Below are positions 6,881 to 15,565 of a stretch of 64,000 nt of DNA, piece by piece. Position numbers and translations under genes: made by a program. Position 1 is the stretch's first letter, and each line of letters begins with the position of its first letter. The stretch comes from CAYVQE01 sp964454005. Lineage in GTDB: Bacteria > Myxococcota > B64-G9. The DNA lies in NCBI GenBank assembly GCA_964454005.1, contig CAYVQE010000003.1:1-64000 (forward strand), given 5' to 3'. The notes beneath the pieces were generated by a model. It worked only from the letters and a program-made list of their open reading frames with translations. It searched no databases and had not been told where the DNA came from.

Positions 6881-9800
6881 GTGGACGTTACTGAAAAGAC
6901 GGATTCGCAGCGGGATGCGGGTGAGGATCGCGGCGGGCCGGCCGCCGGGGCGGACGGCGGCGCCGGTCAGACCGAGGGGCTGGTGCCCGCGGGCGGGCTG
7001 GCGGCCGTGGATCCCGAAATACAGGAGCTGATCGGCTACGAGGCCGAGCGCCAGCAGCGCAAGCTGATCATGATCGCCTCGGAGAGCATCTGCCCGCCGG
7101 CGGTGCGCGAGGCGCTGGCCAGCGAGTTCAGCCACATCTACGCCGAGGGCTACCCCTCGCCGCGCACCCTGGACGAGCCGCCGGAGCTGCTGGAGTCCTA
7201 CGCCTACCAGCTGGCCGCCTACCGCCGGCTGGGCAACCGGCGCTACTACAAGGGTTGCGAGTACGTCGACTACCTCGAGCAGCTCTGCCGGCGACGCACC
7301 GCCGAGGTCTTCGCCAACGAGTTGGAGTCGGCCGACGACATCTTCGTCAACGTCCAGCCGCTCAGCGGCGCGGCGGCCAACAACGCCGTCTACAACGCCT
7401 TCGTCGATCCCGGCGATACCGTCATGGGCCCCTCGCTGGTCCACGGCGGCCATCTGACCCATGGCAGCGAGGTCAACCGCTCGGGCATGAACCACCGAGT
7501 GGTCTCCTACGAGATCGCTCGCTCCGGCCAGCTCGATTACGACGCCATCGAGAAGCTGGCCGAGCAGGAGCGGCCCAAGCTGATCATCGGCGGGTTCTCG
7601 GCCTACCCCTGGGACATCAACTGGGCGCGCATGCGCTCGATCGCCGATCAGGTCGGCGCCGTGCTGCTGGCCGACATCGCGCATCTGGCCGGGCTGGTGG
7701 CGGCCGGCCTGCTGAACAGCCCGGTGGGCCACGCCCACGTGATCAGCTTCACCACCCACAAGACCATGTGCGGCCCGCGCGGCGCCATGCTGCTGTCGAC
7801 CGACCCCGACATCGCCAAGAAGATCGACATGGGCGTCTTCCCCGGCGAGCAGGGCGGGCCCCACATCCACGTGCTGGCGGCCAAGGCGGTGGCCATGCGC
7901 ATCGCCGCCAGCGATGCCTTCCACCGGCTGCAGCACGGGGTGCAGAGCAACGCCCGCGCCCTGGCCGACGGGTTCGAGGAGCACGGCCTGCAGTTGGCCT
8001 ACGGCGGCACCAACACCCATCTGTGCCTGATCGACCTGCGCCGGGTCCAGTGCGCCACCGGCATGCCGCTCAGCGGCGAGGTGGCCTCGCGGCTGCTGGA
8101 CATGTGCGGCATCGTCTGCAACAAAAACACCATCTTCGGCGACACCAACGCCACCCACCCCTCGGGCCTGCGCTTCGGCACCACCTGGGTCACCCAGCGC
8201 GGCCTGGGCCCCGAGCACATGCAGCGGCTGGCCGCGCTGGCGGCCGAAGCCCTGTGCAGTATCCACCCCTTCGGCTACATGGGCGGCCAGGTCGATCTGG
8301 GCCGCGGCAAGAAGAGCCGCGATCTGATCGACGCCATCGCCAAGGGGGTCGGCGAAATCGTGGCCGAGGCCGCCCCCGAGCCGACCTGGCGCCCGGAGGG
8401 CCCGCCCAGCGGCTACCCGCACTTCACGCCGCCCGAACACGCCGGCCTGCGGCAGACGGCCCTGGCGCCGCTGCACAAGAGCCAGGCGGTGGCCATGACC
8501 GACAAGGACGGCTACGAGGTGCCGGCCCACTTCGGCGACGCGGAGCGCGAGCGCTCGGCCCTTGCCAGCGGAGCCGCCCTGACCGACTCGGGCGGCGAGC
8601 TGCTGGTCGAGGTCAGCCGCGGCCGCGCCGCCCAGCTGCTCGAGTGCGCCTGCGCCTCGCGCGTAATGTCGCTGGATCCCGGCCAGGCCGAGCCCACCCT
8701 GCTGCTGCACGCCCAGGGCGAGCCCATCGCCCGCGCCCTGGTGCTGCGGCTGGCACCGGACGCGCTCGGCGAGCGCTACCTGCTCAAGGTGCGCGCCGCC
8801 CAGGCCGACCGGGTGCTGGCCTGGCTGCGCGATCTGAGCGACGGCTACGTGCTGCACGACGACGACATCTGGCTCAAGGCCGAGGGCCCGGCCGTGATCG
8901 AGGACATGGCCCGGCCCTCCGACGGGCGCGCGCCCATGACCTGCCTGGGCCTGCGCGGCCCTGGGGCCGACAACGTGATCGAGCCGGTGTTCGGCATCCA
9001 GGTGCCGGGCTGGGGCCGGGCGGTCGAGGCCGAGGGCTGTCTGGTGCTCAACCGGCCGCAGGGCACGGTGCCCGGCTTCGAGCTGTTCGTGCCGGTGCCC
9101 CAGGCCACCCGCATCTGGTCACGGCTGATCGAGGCCGGGGCCCAACCCACCGGCTACGAGGCCCTGGCGGCCACCTTCCCCGAACGCCAACCCGAGCCCG
9201 AGCGTGGCGACGGCCGGGTCGACTTGAGCAAGCCGTACTTTATCGGCCAGAAGCCGCTGCTGGCCGAGGCCGCGCCGGCCGAGGCGCCGCCGGCATTCGC
9301 CTTCGAGCCACCGCCGGACCAAGAGCTCAAGCGCACCTGCTTGTTTGCCGAGCACGATAAGCTGTGCAAGCCCAAGCAGCTGGTGCCTTTCGCCGGCTGG
9401 CAGATGCCGGTGATGTACGCCGGCATCCTCGACGAGCACCGGGCGGTGCGCGAAAACGCCGGCCTGTTCGACGTCAGCCACATGGGGCTGCTGGAGTTCA
9501 GCGGCCCGCACGCCGAGCTCTTCCTGGACCTGGTCACCAGCAACTACGTGCCGTTGCTGCTGCCCGGCCAGGCCCATTACTCCTATCTGCTGGCCCACGA
9601 CGGCCGCTGCATCGACGACATCATCGTCTACCGGCTGGCGCGCGAGCGGTTCATGGTGGTGGTCAACGCGGCCAACGCCGACGAGGACGAGGCCTGGTTG
9701 CGTGCGCTGGCCGCCGCCGAGGTGCTGCTGGATCCGGCCAACCCGCGGGCGCGCATCGGCGGTGAAGTGCACATTCGAGACCTGAAGGACCCGGGCCTGT

Positions 9801-10582
9801 GCGGCGAGCAGGCCAGGGTCGATCTGGCCTTCCAGGGGCCGCAGACGCTGGCGGTCATGGGCAAGCTGATCGAGAGCCGCTCCTTCCTGCTGGGCATCGA
9901 GCGGCTGCGGCCCTTCGAGCTGTGCTGGGGCCAGCTGGCCGGCAAGGACGTCACCGTGGCCCGCACCGGATACACCGGCGAGGCGCTGGGCTACGAGGTC
10001 TTCGTCCACCCCGACCAGGCGCCCGAGCTGTGGAACGCGCTGCTGGACGCCGGCCAGAGCTACGGGGTGCAGCCCTGCGGGCTGGGCGCGCGCGATTCGC
10101 TGCGCACCGAGGCCGGCTTCCCGCTGCACGGCCACGAGCTGGCCGGGCCCCACGCCATCAGCCCGATCGAGTCGGGCTACGGCAAGTACGTCAAGCTGCA
10201 CAAGCCCTTCTTCGCCGGCCGGGCCGCCATGCTGGCCGGCTACCGCAAGCGCGAGCGGCGGGTGGTGCGCTTCGAGGTCGACGTCAAGGGCGGCAAGGTG
10301 CTCAGGCCGGGCAACCCGGTGCTGGCCGGACGCAAGAACGAGTACGCCGGCGTGGTCACCTCGGCCACCAGCACCGGCCAGCGCCAGGTGGGCCTGGCCC
10401 TGCTGGCCGCCAAGGCCGCCCGTGAAGGCAGCAAGCTGCAGGTGCTGCCGGTGGCTGCGGGCGATCGCCAGCCGCCGGCGCGCTCGCCGCTGGAGTTCGA
10501 CCATGGCGACTGGATGGTCATCCCGCGCCAGGCCACCATCCGGTCGCGTTTCATGGCTCCGGGCGAGCAGCCGCTCGACTGA
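6881..10582 (+). CDS. glyA/gcvT: serine hydroxymethyltransferase - pseudo-GcvT - aminomethyltransferase fusion
   Basis: A 1233-residue fusion. Residues about 40-500 are serine hydroxymethyltransferase, with MIASESICPP, YAEGYPS and PLP-binding Lys 294 in FTTHKTMCGPRG. Residues about 530-830 have the GcvT/YgfZ folate-binding fold, ending in KPYFIGQKPLL. There the position equivalent to the catalytic Asp reads GEPIARALVLRL, so it looks inactive. Residues about 850-1233 are a complete aminomethyltransferase with CIDDIIVYR (Asp 912/913), GYTGE and GLGARDSLR. The product would join serine/glycine interconversion and glycine cleavage or synthesis through methylene-THF. GTG 6881 is chosen for its GGAAGG site and upstream promoter. 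No gcvH or gcvP is nearby. Confidence 0.9.
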   Translation: MDVTEKTDSQRDAGEDRGGPAAGADGGAGQTEGLVPAGGLAAVDPEIQELIGYEAERQQRKLIMIASESICPPAVREALASEFSHIYAEGYPSPRTLDEPPELLESYAYQLAAYRRLGNRRYYKGCEYVDYLEQLCRRRTAEVFANELESADDIFVNVQPLSGAAANNAVYNAFVDPGDTVMGPSLVHGGHLTHGSEVNRSGMNHRVVSYEIARSGQLDYDAIEKLAEQERPKLIIGGFSAYPWDINWARMRSIADQVGAVLLADIAHLAGLVAAGLLNSPVGHAHVISFTTHKTMCGPRGAMLLSTDPDIAKKIDMGVFPGEQGGPHIHVLAAKAVAMRIAASDAFHRLQHGVQSNARALADGFEEHGLQLAYGGTNTHLCLIDLRRVQCATGMPLSGEVASRLLDMCGIVCNKNTIFGDTNATHPSGLRFGTTWVTQRGLGPEHMQRLAALAAEALCSIHPFGYMGGQVDLGRGKKSRDLIDAIAKGVGEIVAEAAPEPTWRPEGPPSGYPHFTPPEHAGLRQTALAPLHKSQAVAMTDKDGYEVPAHFGDAERERSALASGAALTDSGGELLVEVSRGRAAQLLECACASRVMSLDPGQAEPTLLLHAQGEPIARALVLRLAPDALGERYLLKVRAAQADRVLAWLRDLSDGYVLHDDDIWLKAEGPAVIEDMARPSDGRAPMTCLGLRGPGADNVIEPVFGIQVPGWGRAVEAEGCLVLNRPQGTVPGFELFVPVPQATRIWSRLIEAGAQPTGYEALAATFPERQPEPERGDGRVDLSKPYFIGQKPLLAEAAPAEAPPAFAFEPPPDQELKRTCLFAEHDKLCKPKQLVPFAGWQMPVMYAGILDEHRAVRENAGLFDVSHMGLLEFSGPHAELFLDLVTSNYVPLLLPGQAHYSYLLAHDGRCIDDIIVYRLARERFMVVVNAANADEDEAWLRALAAAEVLLDPANPRARIGGEVHIRDLKDPGLCGEQARVDLAFQGPQTLAVMGKLIESRSFLLGIERLRPFELCWGQLAGKDVTVARTGYTGEALGYEVFVHPDQAPELWNALLDAGQSYGVQPCGLGARDSLRTEAGFPLHGHELAGPHAISPIESGYGKYVKLHKPFFAGRAAMLAGYRKRERRVVRFEVDVKGGKVLRPGNPVLAGRKNEYAGVVTSATSTGQRQVGLALLAAKAAREGSKLQVLPVAAGDRQPPARSPLEFDHGDWMVIPRQATIRSRFMAPGEQPLD

Positions 10583-10615
10583 GCAGCCGGCGGTCTGCGA
10601 GCGAAAGGAGGGGCC

Positions 10616-12085
10616 ATGGCCCCGCGGGTGGTGTTGGCCGGACACAACGTGGACCGCGAAGCCTTGCAGCGCCGGCTGGCCGGACAGGACGCCGCCGCGG
10701 CCGGCGCCCTGTCGCCCGAGACCCTGTCGGCGGCCTACGCCCGCATCAGCCGTGATCCGCGCGACGTGCCCGAGCTGCGCGCCGACGCCCGCCAGGAAGT
10801 GGACCGGGCCCGGCGCTCCAACCGGACCATCATCTTCCAGATGGGCCACGCCTCGGTGGCCGAACACGCCTGCTTCAACCTGGACGTGATGGATCTGAGC
10901 CGGCTGGCGGTCGAGGCGCTGGAACACCACCGGCTGGCCTCCTACACCGAGAAGTCGCAACGCTACATCCGGCTGGAGGGCGACTACGCCGTACCGGCCG
11001 AGCTGGCCGGCGGACCGCTGGAGGGCGAGCTGCGCGCGCTGGTGGGCCGGCTGGCCAGGACGTACCGCGAGCTGACCGCGGCGCTCACCGAACGCGCCGC
11101 CGCCCGAGCCCCCGAGGCGCGGCGCGCGGCGATCGAGGCGCGGGCCAACGAGGACGCCCGCTACGTGCTGCCGCTGTGCGCCACCGCCCAGCTGGGCATG
11201 ACGGTCAACGCCCGCACGCTGGAGACCATGATCGCCCGCTGCGCCTCGCACCCGCTGGCCGAGGTGCGCGCCCTGGGCGCGGCGCTGTACGAGGCGGTGG
11301 CCGAGCAGGCGGCCTCGGTGGTGCGCTACACCGAGCCCACCCCCTACCTGCGCGACGCCGGCCCCGCCCTGGCCGCCCGGGCCGCCGAGTGCCTGCCGCC
11401 GGATCCCGGCCGGCCGCCGCCAGCGGTGCGGCTGGCGGCCAGCACGCCGGAGGCCGACCGCCACGTGGCGGCCGGGCTGCTGCACGCCGCCGGCGGCTGC
11501 GACTTCGAGACTTGCTGGCAGGCGGCCGGCGCGCTCGCGCCCGAGCGCACGGACGCGCTGCTGGCCGAGATCTTCGGCCGCATGCAGCCCTGGGATCAGC
11601 TGCCGCGGGCCTACGAGCTGGTGCAGTTCACCTTCGAGCTGGTGGTCAGCGCAGCCTGCTTCGGTCAGCTCAAGCGCCACCGCATGGCCACCCTGACCAG
11701 CCAGGCCTACGCCCCGGCGCTGGGCCGCACCGTACCCGACGCGATCGCCGACGCCGGGCTGCAGGGGCCGTTCGACCAGGCGCTGGACGCCGCCGAGACG
11801 CTGTATCGCAAGATCGCCAGCCACCGGCCCGAAGCGGCCCCCTATGCGCTGACCAACGCCCACCGCCGCCGGGTGCTTTTCGCCATCAACGGCCGCGCCC
11901 TGGGCCACTTCGCCCGCCTGCGCTGCGACGCCGAGGCCCAGTGGGACATCCGCCGGCTGGGCGCCGCCATGGTCGAGCAGGTCCAACAGGTCATGCCCCG
12001 CGCCGGCGCCTTCTACGGCGGCAAGGACTGCTTCGACGAGCTGCGCACCGGGCTGGGCCTCAGTGAACGTCCTGTTTTGCCTTGA
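10616..12085 (+). CDS. tandem ThyX-like (FAD-dependent thymidylate synthase family) protein
   Basis: A 489-residue protein, about twice the usual ThyX length, made of two related halves. The N-terminal half has an almost complete ThyX signature: HHRLASYTEKSQRY near residue 103, where classical enzymes read RHRxxSxNExSxRY. It also has GHASVAEHACF. The C-terminal half repeats the fold with a degenerate motif, KRHRMATLTSQAY, near residue 351. ThyX transfers a methylene group from methylene-THF to dUMP using FAD and NAD(P)H. The AAAGGAGG site six bases upstream is strong, and it lies 33 bp after the GlyA-GcvT fusion, the enzyme that makes methylene-THF. Whether it still makes dTMP or has a different substrate is open. 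Confidence 0.8.
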   Translation: MAPRVVLAGHNVDREALQRRLAGQDAAAAGALSPETLSAAYARISRDPRDVPELRADARQEVDRARRSNRTIIFQMGHASVAEHACFNLDVMDLSRLAVEALEHHRLASYTEKSQRYIRLEGDYAVPAELAGGPLEGELRALVGRLARTYRELTAALTERAAARAPEARRAAIEARANEDARYVLPLCATAQLGMTVNARTLETMIARCASHPLAEVRALGAALYEAVAEQAASVVRYTEPTPYLRDAGPALAARAAECLPPDPGRPPPAVRLAASTPEADRHVAAGLLHAAGGCDFETCWQAAGALAPERTDALLAEIFGRMQPWDQLPRAYELVQFTFELVVSAACFGQLKRHRMATLTSQAYAPALGRTVPDAIADAGLQGPFDQALDAAETLYRKIASHRPEAAPYALTNAHRRRVLFAINGRALGHFARLRCDAEAQWDIRRLGAAMVEQVQQVMPRAGAFYGGKDCFDELRTGLGLSERPVLP

Positions 12086-12112
12086 CTTCCGAGTTCAGAC
12101 GGCGCTTTGCGG

Positions 12113-13585
12113 TCAGCTCCTCCGAATGGGTCTGACGCCACCTCTTCGCCCCAGACCATAACCTACTCGGAACACGTCCGGAATGTTCACCCGGCCATCC
12201 TTCAATTGCATGAAAACGCCCAGATCCTCGAGGTCTTTCCGTACACCGTCGGGTCCATCATCGAGATGTGCTGGCGTGAGCCCCTCCTGCTCTGTGAGCG
12301 CCTTATTGGAAAGGGCGTTCACGCCACCTTCTTCCTTCCATCGATCAGCTATTTTCTCGAATGGGCAAGGAACGACTATGCCGCGCAGTGGTTGCATCAA
12401 TGCATCAACCCAAGGATGGTCTTCCTGAATCTCGCGTCTACGTATCGAGGAAGCCTCCTGTACACCTCTTTTGATACTCTCGTAGTGCAAGGGCCAATCG
12501 TATTCCTGATACCGATCCTGCGAGTCCTCTGCCGCTTTCCTGAGGGCTGCGATGAAAGAACGAGGGCTCGTCCTGCCCTCGGCATCGGCGAGATGATTGG
12601 GGACCCAGGTATACGGAAAACCGCGGCGCCGATCGCGACCCATGAATGGACCTGTAATCGCATGAAATGCAGTTCTCTGAACCTGCTCGTCCCTTCTCAG
12701 CTTGTCGATAGGCAGCCAAATGGTTTCTCCAGCCACCGATATTGACTTCCAATATTCACAAAAGAAGCTCTCGTTTCCTTTCCTGATACTGTCTTCAGTC
12801 CAATTTCCCAAATACTGAAATAGAAGTCCATAGAGTTCTCTAGCAGGCCAACTCAACTCAATCTTGGAAGAGAGCACCTTCGATGCATCAGGAAAATCTG
12901 CAACGGCCCCCTCATCTAGCTGATCTGTCCTCAGAAAACACTTGGCCCGCAATCGTCGATAGGAGCGGAGATCCAGCGTGACCTGCAGCAATCCCCGGAT
13001 AAGCCGGTGCATCGTAGACCAGTTGGAAGCGCTGCGATCCAAGGCATCGAAAAGAATAATCCAGTGCTTATCTCGATCGACCAATTTCTGATCGTGCCTA
13101 TAGAGTATATTCTCCACCTCCTCCGGATTCTCGGATACGTAGGCAACTTTTTCACTCCAGGAGTCACCGAGCTTGACATTTCGTCCCACGAGTGCCTGCA
13201 CGATCACCGTACGCCATACAAGCCGCGGTTCGTACTTTTCCGCCACCAGCTTTTCAAGTAAATCGCGGCCGGGATAGGAACCAGGCAGTGCGCGCTCGCC
13301 ATAGCCAACTTCTATCTCTGCGTCTTCTGTGAGACCGGTTCTCGACTCGAGTTTGCCGACCAATTCACGATAGGCAGGTTCCTGGAGGGCCGCCCACCAG
13401 AAACTTTTTCCCGCGCCCCGCATACCCATGACAACCTGTGTATCCGGATGCAGTGCCTTGGCGTGTGAAGCTGGCACATAGGTGAAGCGAACCTCCGGCA
13501 TTCCTCCATACAAGGACGTTTCGTCCGGCAAGGTCTCGATAATCGCCTCGCGAGAGAATCTGAGGGGCCGTCGAATTCTTCCCAT
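12113..13585 (-). CDS. P-loop ATPase with C-terminal winged-helix-like region (island gene 3)
   Basis: A 490-residue P-loop NTPase. Walker A is GMRGAGKS (residues 54-61), Walker B is IILFDALD (176-183), and a sensor-like KCFLRTD follows near residue 220. This arrangement is seen in AAA/STAND-like and KAP-like ATPases. The last 80 residues (LEDLGVFMQLKDGRVNIPD) look like a winged-helix unit. It is the last of three genes on the minus strand: its ATG follows directly on the TAA of the KGGVGR ATPase. The DNA is much lower in G+C than its surroundings (hand count of 12721-12840: 48 of 120 bases), a sign of transfer. No nuclease or transmembrane segment is visible. A signal-transducing role in a conflict system is inferred. 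Confidence 0.72.
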   Translation of the reverse strand: MGRIRRPLRFSREAIIETLPDETSLYGGMPEVRFTYVPASHAKALHPDTQVVMGMRGAGKSFWWAALQEPAYRELVGKLESRTGLTEDAEIEVGYGERALPGSYPGRDLLEKLVAEKYEPRLVWRTVIVQALVGRNVKLGDSWSEKVAYVSENPEEVENILYRHDQKLVDRDKHWIILFDALDRSASNWSTMHRLIRGLLQVTLDLRSYRRLRAKCFLRTDQLDEGAVADFPDASKVLSSKIELSWPARELYGLLFQYLGNWTEDSIRKGNESFFCEYWKSISVAGETIWLPIDKLRRDEQVQRTAFHAITGPFMGRDRRRGFPYTWVPNHLADAEGRTSPRSFIAALRKAAEDSQDRYQEYDWPLHYESIKRGVQEASSIRRREIQEDHPWVDALMQPLRGIVVPCPFEKIADRWKEEGGVNALSNKALTEQEGLTPAHLDDGPDGVRKDLEDLGVFMQLKDGRVNIPDVFRVGYGLGRRGGVRPIRRS

Positions 13586-14890
13586 TTACTGCTCCGTATC
13601 AATACCAAGAAGTCGATCCAGCCCTTCCAGGAATCGACCGTATGATGCAGAAATCGTCTGCTCGTCCAAGCCGTCGAGTCTGGTCAGCGAGGCAAAACCA
13701 CGATTCCAGTTTATTTCCAGAGGATTGTGTGGCGACTCAGGATCGTCCAGATCGTAATTGAATCCCTCAATCTCGCCTTCAGGCAGTTCGTCGAAAAGGT
13801 ATTGCGTAAATAAATCCCATGCCTCTTGGCGAAATCCCGATAGGTACTCATCGCGATTGGTCTCCGGAACCAGCGCCGATACCATTTTCAGTCGTTCGCG
13901 GATTTTGTAGGCGGCGCCCAGTCGTACCCAATAATCAAACAGCAGCCGATAACCGGACCAGGTCTGGTTGGACCCCAAACCGAAAAGAAGAACCACCGAT
14001 GCCAGTTCGGTGACGGCTGTCGACGCCAAATCAGGGAGGCCCGATCGGGTGTCGAGCAAGACGACGTCCGGGATGTGTCTGCTCTCGAGCTCAGTCAGCA
14101 TCCGAATCAACCTCTGTTCCCAAGTCTCAGGCCTGCCGTCTTTCATCAAGTCGAGATAGCAGCGGCCTAGCTTGGCGATGAACTCCCCCGGATCCTCGCC
14201 GTGGCTGGGCACGACCCGAATCTCGCCCGAGAGATCATCCGCGAGTGGGCTCCTGGCGATCATATCATGCAGAGCCCTGTCCCCACCGCCGACTGCATCT
14301 TCGACGAACCAGTCCACGATCCCGTAGCTGGGTCGACCGCCTTCCGGCAGGATGCTCGAGGAGAGACCGGGTGCTTCCAAATCGAGATCGACCACCAAGA
14401 CGCTCTTGCCTTGAGCAGCCAAGTGCCAAGCCGTCACAGCCGCGGTGGTCGACCTGCCGACACCGCCTTTGAGCGAATAGAACGCCAGTCGCTGAATCTC
14501 GCTGTCTTGTGACACACCGTCGACGGTAGCCCAAGACGTTCCGGTGACCTGTCGATCGATCAAGCGCAAAGCCGGGGACTCCGATCGAATCTCCTGATAC
14601 GGCACATCCTCCAGGTCCCTGGCGAGTTCTCCTACCTCCTCACCATAGAGAATCATTCGATCCGGAGAATAGGCTCGCGGTCCCAAGGCATTGACTGCTT
14701 GATTCGCCAACTCGTTGAACGCATCTGCCAGTTGCCCCCCCGGCGCCGGTCGCTCCGCAATCAGGAATCGGATTCGTCCCCAGAGATCACGTAGAACATA
14801 GATCGTGTCCAAACCGGACAACTCAGCCCTGAACCGACCGATGAGACCACGTAGCACCTCCGGCACCTGATCAAAGGTCGGTTCCCTCAT
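13586..14890 (-). CDS. KGGVGR-motif variant ParA-like ATPase (island gene 2)
   Basis: A 434-residue protein with an N-terminal helical region of about 135 residues followed by a ParA/MinD-type ATPase. The deviant Walker A reads KGGVGRSTTA at residues 141-150: the signature first lysine is kept but the usual second lysine is arginine. This is the hallmark of the KGGVGR class found in bacterial conflict systems. The strand LVVDLDLEAPGLS and the later DVVLLDTRSGLPD (Walker B with conserved Asp) complete the fold. Start ATG overlaps the HEPN-like gene stop (ATGA), and the gene abuts the next ATPase with no spacing. Tight coupling of the three genes suggests one complex or pathway. Confidence 0.78.
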   Translation of the reverse strand: MREPTFDQVPEVLRGLIGRFRAELSGLDTIYVLRDLWGRIRFLIAERPAPGGQLADAFNELANQAVNALGPRAYSPDRMILYGEEVGELARDLEDVPYQEIRSESPALRLIDRQVTGTSWATVDGVSQDSEIQRLAFYSLKGGVGRSTTAAVTAWHLAAQGKSVLVVDLDLEAPGLSSSILPEGGRPSYGIVDWFVEDAVGGGDRALHDMIARSPLADDLSGEIRVVPSHGEDPGEFIAKLGRCYLDLMKDGRPETWEQRLIRMLTELESRHIPDVVLLDTRSGLPDLASTAVTELASVVLLFGLGSNQTWSGYRLLFDYWVRLGAAYKIRERLKMVSALVPETNRDEYLSGFRQEAWDLFTQYLFDELPEGEIEGFNYDLDDPESPHNPLEINWNRGFASLTRLDGLDEQTISASYGRFLEGLDRLLGIDTEQ

Positions 14891-15330
14891 GGCGAACTCC
14901 CGTCTACTCGAGCCTTTTCGACAATCTTCAACACGTCGAGGGCGCCAGCTCTGTGCTCATCGACTCGGGCCTCGTCAAAGCAACTTGAACTCGATCGGAA
15001 GTAGCGCTGATCGGCACTCCAATTCGAGAACGGATTTACCTTGGGCAACTCCGAAGCGTACCTCGCACCGGTTAGACCCTGACAAAACGAACGGAACACA
15101 TCCCAGAGCCTGTTGATGTGCCTTCTGTGCTCTTTTTCCTGGGGACGCCCATCTCTGTCCAACTGCATACCAAGCGCCTGCATCACGGCTTTCAACCCGC
15201 ACTCGGCCGCAAACCCGAAAAGCTGGTCGGCATTGGGCAACCGACTCGCGTCGCGCAAAACCTGGCCATCTCGCCAATGGCGTCTGGCCGAATCCAGGTA
15301 GTCCACATCTCGTATGCTGCCACTCGACAT
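14887..15330 (-). CDS. HEPN-like helical protein (island gene 1)
   Basis: A 147-residue, largely helical protein. The opening YLDSARRHWRDGQVLRD and LFGFAAECGLKAVMQALG fit the HEPN-type pattern (a helix ending in an A-E-x-x-LKA motif), followed by HRRHINRLWDVF and a closing WSADQRYF...RAGALDVL helix pair. The catalytic RNase motif Rx4-6H is not clearly present, so it may be a sensor or adaptor HEPN rather than a toxin. ATG 15330 is chosen; an in-frame TTG at 15366 would add 12 residues. It heads the three-gene island, with a candidate promoter about 80 bases upstream. Confidence 0.6.
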   Translation of the reverse strand: MSSGSIRDVDYLDSARRHWRDGQVLRDASRLPNADQLFGFAAECGLKAVMQALGMQLDRDGRPQEKEHRRHINRLWDVFRSFCQGLTGARYASELPKVNPFSNWSADQRYFRSSSSCFDEARVDEHRAGALDVLKIVEKARVDGSSP

Positions 15331-15418
15331 CTTGAATCCCGTTTGTCCGCTCAACCCCTTCCACAACCACGATCCGCTCGGATGCCCTGAAGCCCCACCG
15401 GGTCAAAAAGATGCCGAC

Positions 15419-15447
15419 AGTCTATGTCATCCCGGGCGTTGGGTAAA
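15419..15447 (-). promoter_or_regulatory. candidate promoter for the three-gene island
   Basis: Minus strand TTTACC (15447-15442), 17-bp spacer, TAGACT (15424-15419): four of six matches in each hexamer. It sits at the point where G+C changes from the low value of the island to the high value of the flank. Confidence 0.45.
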
Positions 15448-15529
15448 GAGAAAGGGCGCCGACCTGGAGTCGGCATCACAGCGGCTATCCACCGACCCGG
15501 CCTGGGAATTCACCGGGCGCAACAGCCAG

Positions 15530-15558
15530 TTGACAGGAGCGATCGGGGCCGCTACCCT
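15530..15558 (+). promoter_or_regulatory. candidate promoter giving a leaderless DUF4178 transcript
   Basis: TTGACA (15530-15535), 17-bp spacer, TACCCT (15553-15558). The expected transcription start (about 15565) coincides with the ATG at 15566, and no Shine-Dalgarno precedes that ATG. The -10 match is only three of six. Confidence 0.42.
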
Positions 15559-15565
15559 GCCCACC

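Noticed and set aside
6692..8857. Long minus-strand open frame of 721 codons opposite the GlyA-GcvT gene
   Set aside because: It is antisense to a clearly recognised protein, is dominated by Gly/Ala/Val/Gln/His low-complexity text and has no family motif. High G+C creates such frames.
9119..11986. Minus-strand open frame of 955 codons opposite glyA-gcvT and the ThyX-like gene
   Set aside because: It spans two real genes on the other strand and reads as repetitive GC-rich noise without motifs.
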